From assembly GCA_942486035.1 (NCBI GenBank), contig CALNXK010000024.1:4361001-4425000 (forward strand): 64,000 nt of DNA. Reading direction: 5' to 3'. Positions within the stretch are counted from its first letter, which is position 1, and every line of letters starts with the position of its first letter. The notes beneath the pieces are model-generated. The model had not been told where the DNA came from and searched no databases. It saw only the letters and a list, made by a program, of their open reading frames with translations. The stretch is from Porites lobata (taxonomy: Eukaryota; Cnidaria; Anthozoa; Scleractinia; Poritidae). This document shows positions 58,886-64,000 of the stretch, in pieces. The translations under genes and the position numbers were made by a program.

Positions 58886-61460
58886 CTAGACTGTCTCTGA
58901 GATCTTTTATAGTTGATCTTTTTTTCAGACTTGATGGCTTACTGCGATTATCTCCTCGACCAGCAGGGGAATCCTACGGGTCACTTTTGAGCTACCTTCT
59001 TGGTAAAATACGATATTAAATCCAGTCGAGAGTTACCTGAGGCAATAATAGTAATAATCAATATAGGCAAAATGATGTCAGGTCCATTTGGCATGGTAAA
59101 TGTGCGGTGATTTATGGGTGATATCACTGGCGTGTCTCTATTTCAGGTCAGCATATGCAAAACCCTGGAAAGGGACGAGTTGGACCACCCGGCCCTCCAG
59201 GGAAACAAGGGCCAGCTGGATCAAAAGGATCAAAAGGTGAAAAGGGAAAACGACAAAGATCGAGGATATGAAGGGAAAAAGGAAAATTGTATAACACCAA
59301 CTGTAAACGCAGCGGAGAGAGCAAATGAAACTCGTTTTGTAATTTCAGTTTTATGTTCCAGCAATTAGAAGTTAGCCGGCAGTAAAGAAGAAGTGCGGTT
59401 ATCGATGTTAAATTAACATCTCAGTTATTTTCTGACAAAGTATTTCTTTTGCGGTTCTTGCAGTTTATGATCATGGAGTGTATCGATTGCAAGCCAGCCA
59501 ATTTTCAACCGCTACACGCGTAAAAGCAAATGTGGATTGTAAGAATTCCATAGGAGAAAAAAGCACCTTTATGGATACCACCTTTTAAGCACTAAAATAA
59601 GTAAAAAAGCTGGCATCGAGTGCTTTGACTCATTTTATACTCTGCAGGGGAACAAGGAAAACCAGGTACCAACAAGCCATTCCCAGGCCCCCCTGGTCCA
59701 AAAGGAGACCAGGGAGCAGTTGGGAAGACTGGAGCGCAGGGATCACAGGGTGCCAAAGGAGAAAAAAGGACAGGATGGAGTTGGGACATCAGGAGTGAAG
59801 TACGTTCGGTGGGGAAGGACCACATGTCCTAGTGGTGCGCAGATAGTTTATAAAGGTAAGCGAAAAGGAGCTTAGTTTGATAGTTACTATTACTCCTATG
59901 GTCCTAAAGACAGAAAGAGTGATAAACTGAAGATTTTTATGCCACATACACTTACTAATCATTATTTAAAAGTGACAACTATGAAATTTCTCCAAACTTG
60001 TCACATTTACTGGTCAATAATCCGGGCATCTCTTTAAGTTATCTTTTTGTTGTATCTTTCCAGCATATTTTAAACCTTTCAGTGTAACTGGTTCGTACCT
60101 GTTCATGCATAAAACAGACGGAAATCTGGGTATGAGATAAAGACCCTTGTTTTTCCTAACAATGCGCGCTCTCACAGCATTGGTTACGTTAAGGTCACAT
60201 GAAAATGTATCCCGCAAAAAGTTTTTTTACAGGCAATATTGCAAACTCTATGTCATCGATCAGACCCCTGAACAGTGAATTATCACCCACGAAGCATAAA
60301 TGATTGCCGCTTGCTGAAATTTAGTTTCATGAATTTGTACAAGTAGGCTTTTCTATGTTTTAGTGATCAATATAAATAGACAAGGAAATGACAAAAAAAG
60401 GGATAGTGTAATTCTAGAGTACTGTATTAAATTTTTGCTTCAAAATGTTACAGCCATTTGCGGTTTGTGGTCTTGGTGTTTTTTGAAAAACATCTGATCA
60501 GTTCGCTATCTTAATATTCAGCTCTTAGCGATATTGCGTGAGCTAGATGTTTTGCCAATTTTTTGAGTAAGAACTAGTCAACAGAATCCGATGGTTGATG
60601 TTTTTGAAGGCACGAAAAGATTTCAAACTATTTTAACTGCGTTTTCCGATTTACTTTTATAGCAGAATGTTTTTCGTTTGCAACAACAGTTTACTTGAGT
60701 AAAAGATGCCATTCTGTTAACTCAGCATTTCCTTACAAGAGAAATTCAGTTGCCTAGAAATCAAAGTTAATTTATGACAAAAGAAAATGAAAGCAAATGT
60801 TCGCGAAAATTCTTTATTTCAAATAACCAGGACAGAGAAAAGACGCCTTGCCTCCCTCAACCGCTAGCCGCCATACCATACACTTGTGAAGAGCGGAACA
60901 GGAAACCTTTTAATTAACTTGGCGCGTTGACAGAATTTCAAAGAATAATTGTTGATAAATTTTTTTGCCTTGTATCAGGTATAATGGGTGGAGAATATTT
61001 CAATCACTATGGTGGTGGAGCGAACTACCTGTGCCTTCCACACAATCCAAAGTATGACAAGTACAAAGATGGCCATCAGCGCTCCGGATACATGTACGGC
61101 ACTGAATATGAAGTGATTCAGTACAGCGGTAACCCTTTTAAGAGAAATCTTCACAATCATGAAGCACCATGCGTTATCTGCTTCGTCAAGTCACGTGGCT
61201 CGATGCTGATGATGCCTGCCAGGAATGACTGTCCATCTGGATGGACCGAGGAGTATCATGGGTACCTGATGACAGAAGATTATAACCACAAGCATTCACG
61301 TGATTTCATCTGTGTTGACAAGGATCCAGAGTTTGTTCCTGGTAGCCATGCGAGCAAGGATGGTGCTTTGCTGTACCCTGTGGAAGGTGTTTGTGGCTCA
61401 CTGCCATGTCTTCCTTATGTCAGCGGTAGAGAGTTAACATGCGCTGTGTGCACCAAGTGA

Positions 61461-63345
61461 AAGGAAGATACCTGTCACTGTGGCATGGCTGCCATACCGA
61501 TGAGCTACGCAAACCAAATAATAATGGTTAAATCAGTATATACGATTGTAATTCATATTTTTTTGGAGAACAAGTCAACCTTTACCTAGATAAAACACAC
61601 TGCGTTATCTGGTCCGCTAGCACTATGGCGCCAGAAAAGTTCGCTGTAAATTAATTCGGGATGTAAGCAATAACAATTAAAAGAAGGTGAAAACATTGAT
61701 AAACAATGTCTTTCTTTACTTTATTTTCCAACTGATTCCAACAAATAGGTGGAGAGGGAAAATGACGGCTACTCTTTTGCTTTCAACAAGTCGTTCTTTT
61801 TTGAGTCCAATCTCGGAAAGGAAAAAGACATGCAAGAAAGGAGAATTTCCTCATCATATTGTAGCTCGCCTAAAAGACGTTATTTGGGGTTCACGAGCTA
61901 CTAACGCGGAGCGCGAGGCTCCCCAAGGAAACATATACAATAGGAAATTTGTCTTAGAGACCTGAACGCCTGCGCTACCTGTGAACTTTGAATCTAGGTT
62001 TGTCGCGCACACGTCACACTGCGCTCGCAGCTTACGTGCATGATCAATATATTTAATTGTACCTGGTAGGGGACGGACGGGACGGTGAATTTTGTGAAAA
62101 CAAATTATGGAGTTGTAATCCGGCGAGCTCTTTCGATGTCTACTCTATGGAAGAACACCTAAAAAAATGCGAGATCATTAAGAAACAGTCCAGATAAGAA
62201 CGATAGCAACAACGGCAACGAACATGTTGGAATGCAAAAAAGGTGCTAACTTTTCTATTGTCTGTACTTACTTCTGATTGGCTTAAACAGCAAAAGTTAA
62301 CAAAACTTCATAAAGCAGTACATATATTCATCCTTCCTTTCCAACCATCTTCTATATAACAAAATCTGGTCTCAGTTTGAATAACAAAGAAATCCTATGT
62401 GGGGAAAATGTAAAATTGTAAACGTTTCTTGGCTATTGTTTTCAACTCTTCTGATTGGTCAAAATCTTTTCACAACAAAAAAACACCCTTTCAAAGTGGA
62501 GTGTAAATGCATTTTATTAAGTAACCGGCCTCCATGTAGGTTCATGCATTCTCTGTGTAAAAATGAGCGCATTAATTGCTATGTGGGGAAAGCACCGTCG
62601 CCGCATAACAAAAGAAATTGCTATCCATCTTACCCGGATCATTACTTAATGCGTTACAAAACACATTGGTGACGAGAATTAAGGACATGATCACACACGA
62701 TTAATTTATTTAAAACTTCAGCAAATTCTCCCACCAAGACCACTAATTATATAGGAAACGTGTTGGGACAACAAAGTGGATTAAACGATGGATTGTTATG
62801 AAGGAAGCTGCAAATTTTACACAAACTTTTGCTCAGTTTCCTACTCGCCCCGTGTAAGTCCCTCCTCGTTTTGGGAAGCCATGATATCGATCCTTTCGAG
62901 CAATCACTTTCTTCAGTTTTGCATTATATTTATCTCTTTTGAGTAGAAACCCGTTGGTTGGTGGAAATTGTCCCAAGGTTGGTGCAATTTAATGATATTT
63001 AATTTTTAAAACTTGAATTTTATATTCAAGTTATTGCTTTCTAAAATTTCTCAGTGAAATCAACAAGCTTAAGTTTGTGATCGGTGAAAATGTCTGGTTC
63101 ATTCAGATTTCTTCTCTTTTTATTATTTTCATCCAAGCACGAGGCACTACTCGATAACTTCAAGTCTAGTTATTTTTTTTTTAGACAAAGGGGATTCAAT
63201 TGAGGTAAGATTTTACAAACAAATTGACTGTTCTTATCTTAGTATAAAGTGTTTGAAGCCTAGTTTAACAGTCGTTTTTATAAACGCAACATTAATGATA
63301 TTTTGTCGTTTTCTCGATCGTGGGCATTCAGGTTTGGGCTCAACT
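61461..63345. other. 3' flank of unit 4
   Basis: The first 150 bp match the G3 3' flank, including about 35 bp (TTGTAATTCATATTTTTTTG...AAGTCAACC) absent after G1 and G2. About 62190-62650 has no counterpart in other units. No gene recognised. Confidence 0.5.
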
Positions 63346-63346
63346 A

Positions 63347-63897
63347 AGGGCCTGTTTACATGGAGGTGAGAGACCCCAGGTGGGTAAGGTAACCCGCTTA
63401 GCTGGGGTAAACCGCCTTTCCATATAGTCTATTGTTTTGATTTGATTGCGTTTACATGATAGGTGAGGTGACCCTCCAAGGCGGGTAGCCCGGTCTGCCA
63501 GACCGCGTAACCCTCTCAGCCGTGGCCAAATTTGGCCACGTAAACGTTTCAAGGTGAGGTAACCCTCCTAGCCGGGTCGGATTCGTGATACATCAAATTC
63601 GCCCAAAATTCACTTTGGCGGTGGCTTTGCATCATTATAAGTAACAATAAAAAGCCACAGCACCGAAGGTATAAGCAAGAGCAGCAAGTGAGAGCAGAAG
63701 CACATTAATCGCCAAAACGCGTGGTCTTGCAGCATTTTTCTTGTTTACGTGCTCAGCGACTCTTCAATAATCTTGAGTAAGTGCACTCCGGGATGGCGTG
63801 GTTGTAAGATTGCATGTAAACGCGGGATATTTTTTTACCGCACCTAAGCGGGTTACCTCACCTCCCTGGGGTCCCCCACCTCCATGTATCAGGCCCT
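63347..63897. mobile_element. About 550 bp MITE, AGGGCCTGTTTACATGGAGG termini
   Basis: AGGGCCTGTTTACATGGAGG (from about 63347) is mirrored by CCTCCATGTATCAGGCCCT (to about 63897), with TA on each side. It splits the VWAQL / IPELWEDNR exon-like segment that is continuous at 11919-11966. Non-coding. About 63901-64000 is the continuation of that split flank. Confidence 0.72.
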
Positions 63898-64000
63898 TAT
63901 TCCCGAACTGTGGGAGGATAATCGCGTAATTGTGAGTAAAAAACTTACAGATACAATGGTAAGGAACTTTTTATCTTGAAAACCACGCAAACTTTACAGG

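Larger units (their letters stand above)
57267..61460 (+). pseudogene. G4: short-chain collagen C4-like gene with a +1 frameshift in exon 5
   Basis: Exons 57267-57526, 57668-57721, 58929-59002, 59147-59236, 59648-59855 and 60979-61460, nearly identical to G2 up to exon 5. Exon 5 is 208 bp instead of the 207 bp of the paralogues. An A-run at 59762-59767 has six A where G2 has five. The shifted frame meets TAG at 59830-59832. It would give about 220 aa with the membrane segment, RDRR site, coiled coil and part of the collagen but no Cys-rich domain. All splice sites and the exon 6 frame remain intact, so the lesion is young, polymorphic or a homopolymer sequencing error. Exon 6 resembles G1/G3 more than G2 in several blocks. 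Confidence 0.72.

Noticed and set aside
58444..59019. 191-codon plus frame (and the 17335-17718 equivalent)
   Set aside because: It runs through the CAACATTGTTG foldback element into exon 3 of G4/G2 across a splice acceptor. Its length is a by-product of the repeats.
62397..62672. 91-codon frame with a hydrophobic start (MWGKCKIVNVSWLLFSTLLI)
   Set aside because: AT-rich, no splice signals or family resemblance, and present only in a segment unique to unit 4. Not enough support.

Overview
The window looks like animal nuclear DNA, most likely from an anthozoan cnidarian (stony coral or sea anemone). The support is small exons with GT/AG introns, short-chain collagen C4-type proteins, a HEPN_DZIP3-type gene, a 2-aminoethylphosphonate transaminase exon, BEL/Pao and CR1/L2-like retroelement pieces, and a very high density of short inverted-repeat DNA elements. 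No rRNA, tRNA, operon or CRISPR array was seen.

The backbone is an array of four paralogous plus-strand genes, here G1 (2692-6788), G2 (15258-20156), G3 (26886-36717) and G4 (57267-61460). All share six exons: (1) a short cytoplasmic tail, one hydrophobic segment and an RDRR furin-type site; (2) a 54-63 bp micro-exon extending a coiled coil; (3) a 74 bp linker exon; (4) and (5) Gly-X-Y collagen exons; (6) a 160-residue Cys-rich domain of the sponge short-chain collagen / spongin type, distantly related to collagen IV NC1. The predicted proteins are membrane-anchored, possibly sheddable short collagens. G2 (388 aa) and G3 (419 aa) look intact. G1 has lost its usual start codon through a small deletion. 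G4 has a one-base frameshift in exon 5. Each gene sits in a duplicated unit with a shared 5' flank (TATA-like box plus a CRE-like TACGTCA block) and a shared 3' flank. G1 resembles G3, and G2 resembles G4, but the 3' end of G4 is mosaic.

Layout: 1-2462 is the 3' end of a decayed BEL/Pao retrotransposon, whose LTR abuts the G1 unit. 2463-13725 is unit 1, including a 2.8 kb block of repeats and three orphan exon-like segments. 13726-25165 is unit 2 plus repeats. 25166-37200 is unit 3, whose intron 2 holds a 5.1 kb long-inverted-repeat element and a LINE 3' end. 37200-55964 is an interstitial region: a frameshifted phnW last exon, a 7.3 kb CACTA-like element with an internal satellite, a HEPN_DZIP3-type gene preceded by two perfect ISRE-like motifs, a CACTA-like MITE, and a 1.7 kb TGTTA...TAACA element with a 5 bp target duplication. 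55965-64000 is unit 4.

The most interesting signals are the rapidly evolving membrane-collagen array (27 bp repeat expansion, mosaicism, lesions), two unrelated inverted-repeat elements inserted at the same TA of intron 2 in two paralogues, and the ISRE-like tandem upstream of the HEPN gene. All assignments come from reading the sequence. No searches were run.
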